DNA of 9,618 bases from an uncultured Gammaproteobacteria bacterium (GCA_945787585.1 CALZIG010000053.1:1-9618); one strand, 5' to 3'. Shown: positions 1 through 6,723, numbered from the stretch's first letter. A program made the numbers and translations. Notes: generated from the sequence alone by a model not told the origin.

Positions 1-397
1 CGATATCGAGCGCGCGCATCACGCGGCGAATCACACGGTACTGATCATCGCTATCGAGGATCTGAAAGGTTTCGGGCAGACCAGCATCTTTCCAGTGGGC
101 GCGCAGCAGGCGGTGGGCAAGGCCGTGAAAGGTACCGACCCACATGCCACGCGCCGGCATCGCCAGCAGCTCTTCAATGCGACCACGCATCTCGGCCGCC
201 GCCTTGTTGGTAAAGGTGACGGCGAGAATGCCAAACGGTGATGCCCCCTCGGCCTGTAACAGCCATGCAATGCGGTGCACCAGCACACGGGTTTTGCCGC
301 TACCGGCACCGGCCAGCACCAGCATGTTGCCCGGCGGGGCGGCCACCGCCTCGCGCTGCGCATCGTTCAGGGGGTCAATTATATAGGTTACATCCAT
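1..397 (-). CDS. uvrD: DNA helicase II UvrD, N-terminal 132 residues (partial)
   Basis: This is the start of the superfamily 1 3'-5' helicase that unwinds DNA in nucleotide excision and mismatch repair. I translated it on the minus strand from the ATG at 397; it stays open to the window edge with no frameshift. It begins MDVTYIIDPLNDAQREAV, nearly the E. coli UvrD start. The Walker A motif GAGSGKT is at residues 30-36, followed by VTFTNKAAAEMR (motif Ia region, about 60-71), MWVGTFHGLAHRLLRAH (about 84-100) and QILDSDDQ near 112-119. The remaining ~590 residues of a usual UvrD, including the DEAD-like motif II, lie beyond the left edge. No convincing Shine-Dalgarno precedes the ATG (upstream reads TCTCCCTCC). 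The pentapeptide-repeat gene ends 18 bp upstream, so co-transcription is likely. Rep and PcrA are close relatives, but the N-terminus favours UvrD. Confidence 0.95.
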   Translation of the reverse strand, partial: MDVTYIIDPLNDAQREAVAAPPGNMLVLAGAGSGKTRVLVHRIAWLLQAEGASPFGILAVTFTNKAAAEMRGRIEELLAMPARGMWVGTFHGLAHRLLRAHWKDAGLPETFQILDSDDQYRVIRRVMRALDI

Positions 398-415
398 GGA
401 GGGAGATCTTAGAGC

Positions 416-766
416 CTATGCGTTGCGTTTGCCAATGGTGTCGATTGAGATGGTGACGTCACCATTTTCATCTGCCGCAGTGGTCGGTGCCGCGAAAATG
501 GCCGCTGTCATATCGCAGTTATCGGTAATCGCGCCCGTGAGATCGGCATCCACCAGCTTCGCATGCGATAGATTCGCGCCGGTGAGATTCGCCATGCGCA
601 GGTCTGCGTTGGAGAGGTCAGCATAACTGAGGTTGGCCTCGCGCAGGTCCATCTGAATCATGTTGGCCTCTTTGAGGACTGCATTCGAGATGTCGAGCCC
701 CCTGAAGCTATCACCGTCGTGTGAAAAGAGCTTAGTGAAACCTTTTTTGTCGTAGATATGGATCAT
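416..766 (-). CDS. Pentapeptide-repeat protein, 116 aa
   Basis: This small soluble protein is built mostly of A(D/N)LxX pentapeptide repeats. They run from about residue 20 to 92, for example LREANLSYADLSNADLRMAN and LTGANLSHAKLVDADLTGA. Such repeats fold as a right-handed quadrilateral beta-helix. A short N-terminal part (MIHIYDKKGFTKLF) and an acidic tail (about 93-116) flank the helix. No signal peptide or membrane segment is visible. Known family members include DNA mimics that bind gyrase (Qnr, MfpA), but this one has only about 14 repeats, well below Qnr length, and has no second coil stack, so a gyrase role is not supported. It sits 18 bp upstream of uvrD on the same strand, and the kinase gene ends about 100 bp upstream. 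The molecular function is unknown. Confidence 0.85.
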   Translation of the reverse strand: MIHIYDKKGFTKLFSHDGDSFRGLDISNAVLKEANMIQMDLREANLSYADLSNADLRMANLTGANLSHAKLVDADLTGAITDNCDMTAAIFAAPTTAADENGDVTISIDTIGKRNA

Positions 767-868
767 CGCCGTACCGCGTTATAGATAGAGTGTCTGGGCA
801 GAGATGATACCTGTTTTTGCTGCGGGCTGCTGCAACTGCAATCTGCTAGTGGCTTAAAACATCAACCA

Positions 869-1750
869 TTACAAAGGGTTGATAAAATCGAGGCCAACAT
901 GACCACATTTTTGCCCAGCGATTAGACAGCCGCTATTGAGCGCCTCATCAAGCGCTAAGCCTTTGATCAGACTATCAATAATCGCAGCATTAAAGGTATC
1001 GCCCGCACCCAGGGTATCGACAACTTTTGCGGGCGGACAGGGCGATGAGTGGGAAAGCTTGCCATTCGGGTCAATCCCAAAGGCACCACTATCACCCCAC
1101 GCACAGATTATCCGCTTTTCTGGAAACTGCTGATGCATCCGCTTTAAAAACTGTTGCGCTGCATTATCACAACCATCCTCCTGTTTTAAAACATAATTTT
1201 TAGAAAACAAGAGCGTATCCACATATTTATAGAGAACCTCAATATTTGGGCGATCTTTTTCAATTTCAAGCGAGCAGGGCAGTGTGGGGTAGTTTTCAAC
1301 CACATGAGCCAGCATCTTGCGAGTTTCGTCCACATTGCGCCCCTCAAAATGGAGCCAGTCGTAGCGTGACAGGTCAATACGGGCAAAATCATCGAAGCTA
1401 AATTCTGGCAGATCGCGATAGTGGATGATGGTACGCGAGCCATTATCGAGGTTCTGGGCAATGTACGATGTCGGTACCTTGCCCTTTTTTTCAATTCGGC
1501 AATGGCTTGTATCTATTTGATATTGTTTGAGATCATCGACAATTCGAAAGCCATCGGGTTCATTTGACAGCACCCCGGCCCAATCACAGCGGTGGCCCAT
1601 CTGCGATAGCACGACCAGCGTATTGGTCGCGTTACCACCACGACAGATGCGCTGTGAAGTAGCGCGCACCTCGGCATCTTCAGCGGGATAACCATCCACA
1701 CTATTAATGATATCGAGAGTCCCGATACCAACGCTGAGAATGCACGCCAT
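869..1750 (-). CDS. PfkB-family sugar kinase, ketohexokinase-like
   Basis: A 293-residue ribokinase/PfkB-family kinase that would transfer phosphate from ATP to a sugar or related alcohol in the cytoplasm. The first family signature is the RGGNATN region (residues 37-43), and the second is VVDTLGAGDTFNAA (about 243-256), with the anion-hole GAG at 248-250 and the catalytic base D251. Several stretches match animal ketohexokinase (fructokinase) unusually well: YPAEDAEVRATSQR (21-34), HFEGRN (134-139), ICAWGDSGA (215-223) and GCLIAGQKCGHVGLD (277-291). Length equals that of human KHK (298 aa). Fructose is therefore the best guess as substrate, yielding fructose 1-phosphate, but substrate choice in PfkB proteins cannot be read from motifs. 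The start ATG at 1750 lies 9 bp after the stop of the zinc-ribbon membrane protein gene, so they are probably one transcript. No clear Shine-Dalgarno is present. No other sugar gene adjoins it. Confidence 0.88.
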   Translation of the reverse strand: MACILSVGIGTLDIINSVDGYPAEDAEVRATSQRICRGGNATNTLVVLSQMGHRCDWAGVLSNEPDGFRIVDDLKQYQIDTSHCRIEKKGKVPTSYIAQNLDNGSRTIIHYRDLPEFSFDDFARIDLSRYDWLHFEGRNVDETRKMLAHVVENYPTLPCSLEIEKDRPNIEVLYKYVDTLLFSKNYVLKQEDGCDNAAQQFLKRMHQQFPEKRIICAWGDSGAFGIDPNGKLSHSSPCPPAKVVDTLGAGDTFNAAIIDSLIKGLALDEALNSGCLIAGQKCGHVGLDFINPL

Positions 1751-1759
1751 GATGGTAGA

Positions 1760-2149
1760 TTAGTGGGGTGTTTTTGCTGCCCGAGGCTCAGGTTCTATTT
1801 CAACGTCCGCGTCCAACGTGGCATCCAGCTCTTTTAAAGGATCCTGGGGACCGGGACCATGGCTACGCATCACCGCCATCGGTATCAATAAAACATTAAA
1901 TAGATCAATGACGAGCCAGGCGAGCAGTGCATAAACAAAGGCCATCGCACCCGCATCTTGAAACATAAATAGAAAAGCACAGGTGGCCAGCGCCCACATG
2001 TAAACTATTGAATATGGAGCTAAAAACCATGGATTGGCGCAAAGACGGGCATTGCACTGCTCACAGTGCGTCTCACGCCAGTAGCACAGCCGGAGTTTAG
2101 CTGCGGGGGAAATACCAGGCTGCTCACACTTTGGGCACGGAAATTTCAT
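1760..2149 (-). CDS. Zinc-ribbon two-helix membrane protein, unknown function
   Basis: I do not recognise a named family. From the ATG at 2149 the product is 129 residues. It opens with a probable zinc ribbon: C5-x2-C8 and C29-x2-C32, the N-terminal pair reading FPCPKCEQPG. Two hydrophobic helices follow, at about 43-63 and 66-92, and then a Pro/Glu/Asp-rich C-terminal tail (LDADVEIEPEPRAAK). This suggests an inner-membrane protein with both soluble ends in the cytoplasm. The frame stays open upstream to an ATG at 2233 (157 aa). I prefer 2149 because GGGAG stands 8 nt before it and because the zinc ribbon then begins the protein, as in similar small ribbon proteins. An intermediate ATG giving MPFFLRVLL is the main alternative. 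It is the first gene of the minus-strand run leading into the sugar kinase, and diverges from the ankyrin lipoprotein gene. Confidence 0.72.
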   Translation of the reverse strand: MKFPCPKCEQPGISPAAKLRLCYWRETHCEQCNARLCANPWFLAPYSIVYMWALATCAFLFMFQDAGAMAFVYALLAWLVIDLFNVLLIPMAVMRSHGPGPQDPLKELDATLDADVEIEPEPRAAKTPH

Positions 2150-2301
2150 TTGTGCAGCTCCCAACAAAACGCGTAGAAAAAAGGGCATTATAGCATTCAG
2201 CTTCCCCCCGCCAACCTTTCTCATGGATTCCATTCACCCAGCCAGAATAAGCGTGTTAAAATTTACGATCAATCAATACATAAACTGATAACCCGAATAA
2301 A

Positions 2302-2847
2302 ATGATAACGTTACGAAAAAAACACCTATTGCTGCTGCTAACAGTAGCGCTTTTAACCGGTTGCGATGGCAATACGCCACTGATGGATGAGGTACAAAAT
2401 GGCGAACTCGAGAAGGCCAGAGTACTGATCGAAAACGTTGGCGATATTAATGAGCGTAATAACTACGGCTGGACAGTGCTGATGCACGCCGCACGCCTCG
2501 GCGATGTAGAGCTGTTAAAGCTACTGGTCGAAAACGGGGCCGATGTGAATGCACAGGATCAAGATGACTGGTCTGCATTAATGCGTGCATCACTCAAAGG
2601 CCACACGGAAGCGGTGCGTTATCTGCTCAGCCAGGGCGCGAATGTCAGTTTCAAAGACAATACCAATTCCACCGCACTCCATTGGGCGGCACTACGTGGC
2701 CATAAAGACGTGGTGTTATTGCTGCTCGATGCCGGTGCGGATTTTACAGTCGTCAATGATCGTCGCTGGACACCGATGAAAGCCGCTGGCACCGAAGGTG
2801 AAAACGATATTATTATGCTGTTAAAACGGTACGGGGCAGAAGAGTAG
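2302..2847 (+). CDS. Ankyrin-repeat lipoprotein
   Basis: A 181-residue exported lipoprotein made almost wholly of ankyrin repeats. The signal peptide (MITLRKKHLLLLLTVALLTG) ends in the lipobox LLTG-C21. From there about five ankyrin units run to the end, each with the TxLMxAA...G..ELLKLLVENGADVN pattern: about 24-52, 56-85, 89-118, 122-152 and 155-178. Ankyrin stacks bind protein partners, so a periplasmic scaffold or inhibitor is plausible, but the partner is unknown. The residue after the lipidated cysteine is Asp (C21-D22), which in Enterobacteria marks retention in the inner membrane by avoiding the Lol system. No strong Shine-Dalgarno precedes the ATG. Genes on both sides are on the minus strand, so it is probably transcribed alone. 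Some proteobacterial ankyrin lipoproteins accompany catalases; no such gene is present here. Confidence 0.9.
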   Translation: MITLRKKHLLLLLTVALLTGCDGNTPLMDEVQNGELEKARVLIENVGDINERNNYGWTVLMHAARLGDVELLKLLVENGADVNAQDQDDWSALMRASLKGHTEAVRYLLSQGANVSFKDNTNSTALHWAALRGHKDVVLLLLDAGADFTVVNDRRWTPMKAAGTEGENDIIMLLKRYGAEE

Positions 2848-2869
2848 ACTGGCCACTTTAAACAGACCG

Positions 2870-3277
2870 CTACGCCCCGATATGCACGATGATGTTGCGC
2901 TGCATATCGGTACGGCGATGTTCCCATAAAAAGATTCCCTGCCAGGTACCGAGGGTCAGACGGCCATCAACGAACGGCACAGCGACAGAGGATGCGGTCA
3001 ACGTCGATTTAATATGTGACGGCATATCATCTGGCCCTTCGTTGGTGTGGGTGTAAATTTGATCATTTTCACTCACAAGGCGGTTCAACCACAGCTCCAG
3101 ATCACGCGCTGCTGACGGATCGGCATTCTCCTGCACCAGCAGACTCGCCGACGTATGTTTGATAAACAGCGTACACAACCCCTCGCGCAAGCCACTTTCA
3201 TTCACCACCGCAGCAACCTCAGCGGTAATTTCATGCAGACCCTGTCGTGTCGCGTTAATGGATAGTTGGCTGATCAT
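2870..3277 (-). CDS. yjbQ: YjbQ/UPF0047 family protein
   Basis: A 135-residue cytoplasmic protein of the YjbQ (UPF0047) family, which forms a small beta-barrel-like fold with a metal-binding site and is often annotated as secondary thiamine-phosphate synthase from a weak activity of the E. coli member. The real cellular role is not settled. Family motifs are all present: HTSASL (residues 41-46), NEGPDDMPSHIK (79-90) with its conserved acidic pair and histidine, and GTWQGIFLWEHR (110-121). Length matches the family (about 130-140). The start at 3277 is supported by AGAAGGA about 10 nt upstream. It converges with the ankyrin lipoprotein gene 22 bp away without a recognisable terminator, and diverges from the diheme-FGE gene across a dyad-rich 137-bp region. 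Confidence 0.92.
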   Translation of the reverse strand: MISQLSINATRQGLHEITAEVAAVVNESGLREGLCTLFIKHTSASLLVQENADPSAARDLELWLNRLVSENDQIYTHTNEGPDDMPSHIKSTLTASSVAVPFVDGRLTLGTWQGIFLWEHRRTDMQRNIIVHIGA

Positions 3278-3304
3278 GGTACAATTTCCTTCTTATTTAT
3301 TTTA

Positions 3305-3372
3305 CCGTCACGCATATCATTAAATGAATGATGACGGAATTTATTATAACGCGCTAGCGCCGGCATCATTCA
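3305..3372. promoter_or_regulatory. Nested dyads in the yjbQ / diheme-FGE divergent promoter region
   Basis: The 137-bp divergent intergenic region holds several overlapping symmetric elements. There is a perfect 11-bp palindrome TCATTAAATGA (3317-3327) and an outer pair CCGTCA (3305-3310) / TGACGG (3332-3337). A second 9-bp inverted repeat consists of TGAATGATG (3325-3333) and CATCATTCA (3364-3372). Between its arms lie the AT-rich TTTATTATAAC and the perfect palindrome GCGCTAGCGC (3351-3360). The AATGA/TCATT half-site occurs four times (3317, 3323, 3327, 3366). This layout fits an operator for one or more dimeric regulators of either flanking gene, but no regulator is identified and no clear -35/-10 pair could be assigned. 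Confidence 0.4.
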
Positions 3373-3414
3373 AAATTGATAATAGAATAAGCGCTACTGA
3401 GGCCGGTCCAAATT

Positions 3415-4428
3415 GTGAATCGTTCGATGCTTTTAAAAAAACTATCTTGTGCGCTGGCACTGACCATCACCTCGACAGTGGTCTTTGCCACTGAGCCATC
3501 AGCCAAACATCATGCAAGCAAAGCTCAGGACTGCAAGGCGTGCCACACCAGTGGCGATAATTTTAAGCCGGTCGAAATCAACGCCAGCTGTCAGCAGTGC
3601 CACGAAGGAGTGCCGGGCGAGGGCAGACTGCTTGCAGCGATGAAGCAAGCACCCCAAACTCGTAGCGACGACGACAATGACAGTGGCATGACGCCACCAC
3701 AGTACTACGAAACCAGCAAGTTCGGTGACACTCCCCACGAAATGGTGCTGATACCCGCCGGTGAGTTCATCATGGGCAGCGACAACCGCCTCTCCGATGA
3801 GGGACCGCAGCACAACGTAACACTCAATGCCTATCTGATCGACAAGTTTGAGGTCACCAATCTGCAATATAAAAAGTATATCGACGAGGCGGGCCGGCGC
3901 GCGCCGTCACATTTTGATCAACGCGCATTCCCCAAAGGTAAGGCCGACCATCCGGTCACCTTTGTCTCATGGTTCGATGCCAAAAAATATTGTGCGTGGG
4001 CCGACAAGCGATTGCCGACCGAGCAGGAATGGGAGAAGGCTGCGCGCGGCACCGATGGACGTATCTTCCCCTGGGGCAATACCTTTGCTATCGAAATGGC
4101 CAATACACCGGTACGTTGGGAGACGATTAAAAAAGAAGGTGATACTTCACCCGTCGGCGCCTTCAAGCGTGGCGTGAGTCCCTTTGGCCTGCACGACACC
4201 TCCGGCAATGTGTGGGAGTGGGTGGATGCGTGGTACAAACCACATCCCGGCAATGAAAAACCCTCTGAAAATTTCGGTGAGATCTATCGCGTATTAAAAG
4301 GGGGCTCATGGTGGGACTGCTCTTTTTATAAATGCGGTATCTCCGCACCGGTCTTCAATCGTAGCTTTTTCAATCCCCGCGTTAAAAACAGCAGTTTTGG
4401 TTTTCGTTGCGCCAACGACGTTGAATAA
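3415..4428 (+). CDS. Exported diheme cytochrome c fused to an FGE/SUMF1 domain
   Basis: A 337-residue periplasmic protein. A Sec signal peptide (about 1-25, ending TVVFA) is followed by two c-type haem sites, C40-x2-C43-H44 and C59-x2-C62-H63, with H31/H32 upstream as possible distal ligands. Their spacing resembles the first half of the tetrahaem domain of Shewanella flavocytochrome c. An acidic linker (about 83-105) leads to a formylglycine-generating-enzyme-type sulfatase-modifying domain (about 106-334): MVLIPAGEFIMGS (110-122), KRLPTEQEWEKAARG (198-212), FPWGN (218-222), SGNVWEWV (263-270), KGGSWW (295-300) and FGFRCA (328-333). Two cysteines, C302 and C307, have the C-x4-C spacing of the copper-binding catalytic pair of true FGE, though one residue later after the GGS. 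The start is GTG with GAGG 12 nt upstream; ATG at 3427 is the alternative. It is operonic with the next gene, 21 bp away. The substrate is unknown and no sulfatase is nearby. Confidence 0.88.
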   Translation: MNRSMLLKKLSCALALTITSTVVFATEPSAKHHASKAQDCKACHTSGDNFKPVEINASCQQCHEGVPGEGRLLAAMKQAPQTRSDDDNDSGMTPPQYYETSKFGDTPHEMVLIPAGEFIMGSDNRLSDEGPQHNVTLNAYLIDKFEVTNLQYKKYIDEAGRRAPSHFDQRAFPKGKADHPVTFVSWFDAKKYCAWADKRLPTEQEWEKAARGTDGRIFPWGNTFAIEMANTPVRWETIKKEGDTSPVGAFKRGVSPFGLHDTSGNVWEWVDAWYKPHPGNEKPSENFGEIYRVLKGGSWWDCSFYKCGISAPVFNRSFFNPRVKNSSFGFRCANDVE

Positions 4429-4449
4429 CTATTTTTAAAGGGTGACCTA

Positions 4450-5433
4450 ATGATCAGTAATAAAATGCGTAACGGAATGGTAACGATGTTGTCGCTGGTT
4501 GTAATGGCCGCATCAGCAGACAATACGCCAAACGACCAATCATCCCACAATACAAACGGGGAGGGCGATGCGATGGTACTGATTCCCGCCGGACCTTTTT
4601 TGATGGGCAGCGATGATGTCGATACGTCCGCGCGAGGCAAAGAGTACGGTTTCATCAAACCACTCTACATCGATGAACGCCCACAACGTGAAGTGACTCT
4701 CGATGCCTTTTATATCGATCGCTATGAGGTCTCCAACGAACTATTCAAAGAATTCGTCATCACACAAAATCGCAATGTTCCGCAAACCTGGAACAGCAAC
4801 GGCTATCTGCTCGTTCGTCAAATCCTCAACATCGCCAATGATGAAATGCTACGCCGTCTCGCCGATGAGCGCATTAAACTCGATATGAATACGCAATCAG
4901 CTTCACGCGAAGCGATTTTAGACGCCGTCGAAAAACAGCAGCGCAGTCAGGATAACCTGCCTGTCTCTGGTGTTACGTGGGCCGAGGCAGACGCTTACTG
5001 CCAATGGCTGGGCAAACGTCTTCCCACTGAAATGGAATGGGAAAAAGCCGCGCGTGGCACCAACGGAAATGAATATCCGTGGGGTAATGAATGGCTCAAA
5101 GCGCACTCTAATTCCGGTGAAGGGGAGGGGTGGGCTCACGGCGTTTCACCAGTAGGCCATTATGTAAAAGGGCAATCCCCTTATGGCGTATTTGATATGG
5201 CCGGTAACGTGATGGAGTGGACCGCCGACTGGTACCAACGATATCCCGGTAATGAATACGAATCAAAAGATTACGGCGAGACTTTTAAAGTCGTACGCGG
5301 TGGCGGCTGGGGCGGCATGGGGCACTATGCTATCAATCACTTCAATCGCACCAGCTACCGCTTCTATCTACGGCCAGAATCGGCCTTTCCGGATCTTGGT
5401 TTTCGTTGTGCAAAAGTTGCGGCTTCAAAGTAA
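4450..5433 (+). CDS. Exported SUMF1-domain protein lacking the catalytic cysteines
   Basis: A 327-residue periplasmic protein with a signal peptide (about 1-23, LSLVVMAASA) followed directly by an FGE/SUMF1-type fold. Motifs are MVLIPAGPFLMGS (42-54), DAFYIDRYEVSNELF (86-99), VTWAEADAYCQWLGKRLPTE (175-194, then MEWEKAARG), YPWGN (209-213), DMAGNVMEWT (249-258), VRGGGW (282-287) and LGFRCA (316-321). After GGGW the sequence is GGMGHYAINHFNR, with no cysteine where FGE binds copper, so oxidase activity is unlikely; this domain class often serves as a carbohydrate- or protein-binding fold. Residues about 107-170 form a long charged, helix-prone insertion between the first and second blocks. AAGGGTGA just upstream of the ATG is a good ribosome binding site. 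It shares architecture with the preceding diheme-FGE protein but not the haem region, suggesting a divergent paralogue acting with it. Confidence 0.88.
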   Translation: MISNKMRNGMVTMLSLVVMAASADNTPNDQSSHNTNGEGDAMVLIPAGPFLMGSDDVDTSARGKEYGFIKPLYIDERPQREVTLDAFYIDRYEVSNELFKEFVITQNRNVPQTWNSNGYLLVRQILNIANDEMLRRLADERIKLDMNTQSASREAILDAVEKQQRSQDNLPVSGVTWAEADAYCQWLGKRLPTEMEWEKAARGTNGNEYPWGNEWLKAHSNSGEGEGWAHGVSPVGHYVKGQSPYGVFDMAGNVMEWTADWYQRYPGNEYESKDYGETFKVVRGGGWGGMGHYAINHFNRTSYRFYLRPESAFPDLGFRCAKVAASK

Positions 5434-5474
5434 GCGGCCACGAGCAACCTTATTAAGTGATATAACAAAACCTA

Positions 5475-5507
5475 AACGGGTTACAGCAAAAAACTACTGC
5501 ACCCGTT
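5475..5507 (-). terminator. Putative terminator after the propeller lipoprotein gene
   Basis: AACGGGT (5475-5481) and ACCCGTT (5501-5507) form a perfect 7-bp stem, with a further CAG/CTG pairing inside and a loop of about 10 bases. Read on the minus strand, the stem starts 11 bp after the stop of the lipoprotein gene and is followed by TAGGTTTTGTT, a weak T-tract. On the plus strand the bases after it are poorer in T, but it lies between two convergent genes and may act in both directions. Confidence 0.5.
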
Positions 5508-5518
5508 CAAGTGGTATT

Positions 5519-6718
5519 TTACTGTGTAAAGACAATTGTATCTGGTACCAAACCACCAGTGCTGATGATTTGATCTTCACTAATATCAGTTACAGGATCG
5601 ACCACTATCACGCCAAAATCACTTTGGCTAGCTACCCAGAGTTTACCCAGTGCATCAACCTCAATATCGGCTATATTTTTTGCAAAGATATTAGCCACTG
5701 CTGTTGGATTAACATCCCCTGTTGTTGGATTAAAACTATAGAGCGTATTATCACTCCAGCCATTATAACCAACAAAATAACCCTTCGTTGCAGATACAAT
5801 AGCTAGATCTGCTATGTTGCCATAGGGATGTGAACTAGTATCACCATCATCAACAATCATATTAATTTCATAGGTGTTGGGATCAAGCGTAATAATGCCA
5901 CCATTATACTCGGCTGCAGTGAATGGAGGAAAACCTAAGCGCCCGGAACCCTGAATATAGATCTTTCCGGTAGCGGCTGAATAATGCATTTTTTCTGGGC
6001 TTGTGACCGGGAGGGGGATACCATTGATTACAGATTTTCCAGTAGCGATTTCGGTATCAGTTGCAATATCAATAACCGCCACATATGCCTGTTGTGGCGC
6101 CCAAGATGAATCAAGTGCTTGCATTGAAATAAAGAGCTTTCCATCCACAATAATACCTTTGTCCATATTAGGTACGCCATCACCATCATATGCGCCAAGG
6201 TCAATTTCACCGGTCTTAAAATCAGCAGCGGTTGTAGCACCAGGGTTAACGACCCACGCCTTGGCCTTGCCATAACGTAAGATATACGCTTTGCTATCTG
6301 ATGCCACTACAAAATCATGTGGGTTACTGGAACCGACTTCACCACTGTCCAGTGTAGAATATTGCCAAATAGCAACACCAGGATTCTCAAGACTAAACTT
6401 GGTAATATTATCAGCGTTAAAACGCTCAATACGATAGATATTTTTGCCGTCTGTAGTCACAGTAATATCTGAAATTGTAGGACTAATGTCATTAACCACT
6501 GTTCTTGGCTGATCAACCGTAACAACACTTGTTGCGCCCGACGAGAAATCACTCGCTACAGTTGAAATTATCGCATGCCCTGAACTTGAAGGAAGCGGGT
6601 CAACAGTTTCAACGATATCTTCATCATGTTGACAACCATTAAGTAATGGCAGCACAGTCAGTGCTAGTAACACTATCGAAAACCTTTGTAGTATGTTCTT
6701 AGAATATTTGGAACTCAT
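5519..6718 (-). CDS. Beta-propeller lipoprotein, BtuG-like
   Basis: A 399-residue lipoprotein whose signal peptide ends LPLLNG-C29, with Gln at +2, which does not retain it in the inner membrane. The mature part has repeated short blades of a YncE/SMP-30-like propeller: VTTDGKNIYRI (87-97), VASDSKAYILRYG (138-150), VDGKLFISMQ (191-200), ATGKIYIQGSG (249-259), GGIITLDPNTYEI (273-285), SATKGYFVGYNG (309-320), LYSFNPTTGDV (326-336) and ALGKLWVASQSDFGVIVVDP (356-375). I count about six or seven blades. AGGAG at 6724-6728 sits 5 nt before the ATG at 6718, so I prefer it to the ATG at 6736. The gene starts 24 bp after the btuB-type gene under the same cobalamin riboswitch. In Bacteroides, BtuG is a seven-bladed surface lipoprotein that captures B12 for BtuB; the fold, anchoring and context match, but homology was not tested. 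Confidence 0.8.
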   Translation of the reverse strand: MSSKYSKNILQRFSIVLLALTVLPLLNGCQHDEDIVETVDPLPSSSGHAIISTVASDFSSGATSVVTVDQPRTVVNDISPTISDITVTTDGKNIYRIERFNADNITKFSLENPGVAIWQYSTLDSGEVGSSNPHDFVVASDSKAYILRYGKAKAWVVNPGATTAADFKTGEIDLGAYDGDGVPNMDKGIIVDGKLFISMQALDSSWAPQQAYVAVIDIATDTEIATGKSVINGIPLPVTSPEKMHYSAATGKIYIQGSGRLGFPPFTAAEYNGGIITLDPNTYEINMIVDDGDTSSHPYGNIADLAIVSATKGYFVGYNGWSDNTLYSFNPTTGDVNPTAVANIFAKNIADIEVDALGKLWVASQSDFGVIVVDPVTDISEDQIISTGGLVPDTIVFTQ

Positions 6719-6723
6719 GATCT

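Noticed and set aside
416..766. Pentapeptide protein as a Qnr-type quinolone-resistance protein
   Set aside because: It is about half the length of Qnr, has too few repeats and lacks a dimerisation module; nothing nearby suggests resistance.
800..860. GC-rich CAGCAG/CTGCTG stretch as a terminator after the sugar kinase gene
   Set aside because: The repeats are not properly complementary as a stem, and on the transcribed strand the bases after it are a run of A, not T.
3499..3867. Minus-strand open frame opposite the diheme-FGE gene
   Set aside because: The plus-strand frame has haem motifs and SUMF1 motifs; the reverse frame has none.
3415..5433. Two SUMF1 genes as a recent tandem duplication
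   Set aside because: They differ in N-terminal region, insertion, cysteine pair and much of the core, with no long shared nucleotide stretch by eye, so any duplication is old.
5252..5806. Plus-strand open frame spanning the end of the second SUMF1 gene and the end of the lipoprotein gene
   Set aside because: It overlaps two strongly supported genes out of frame and would cross the putative terminator; the protein has no coherent motif.
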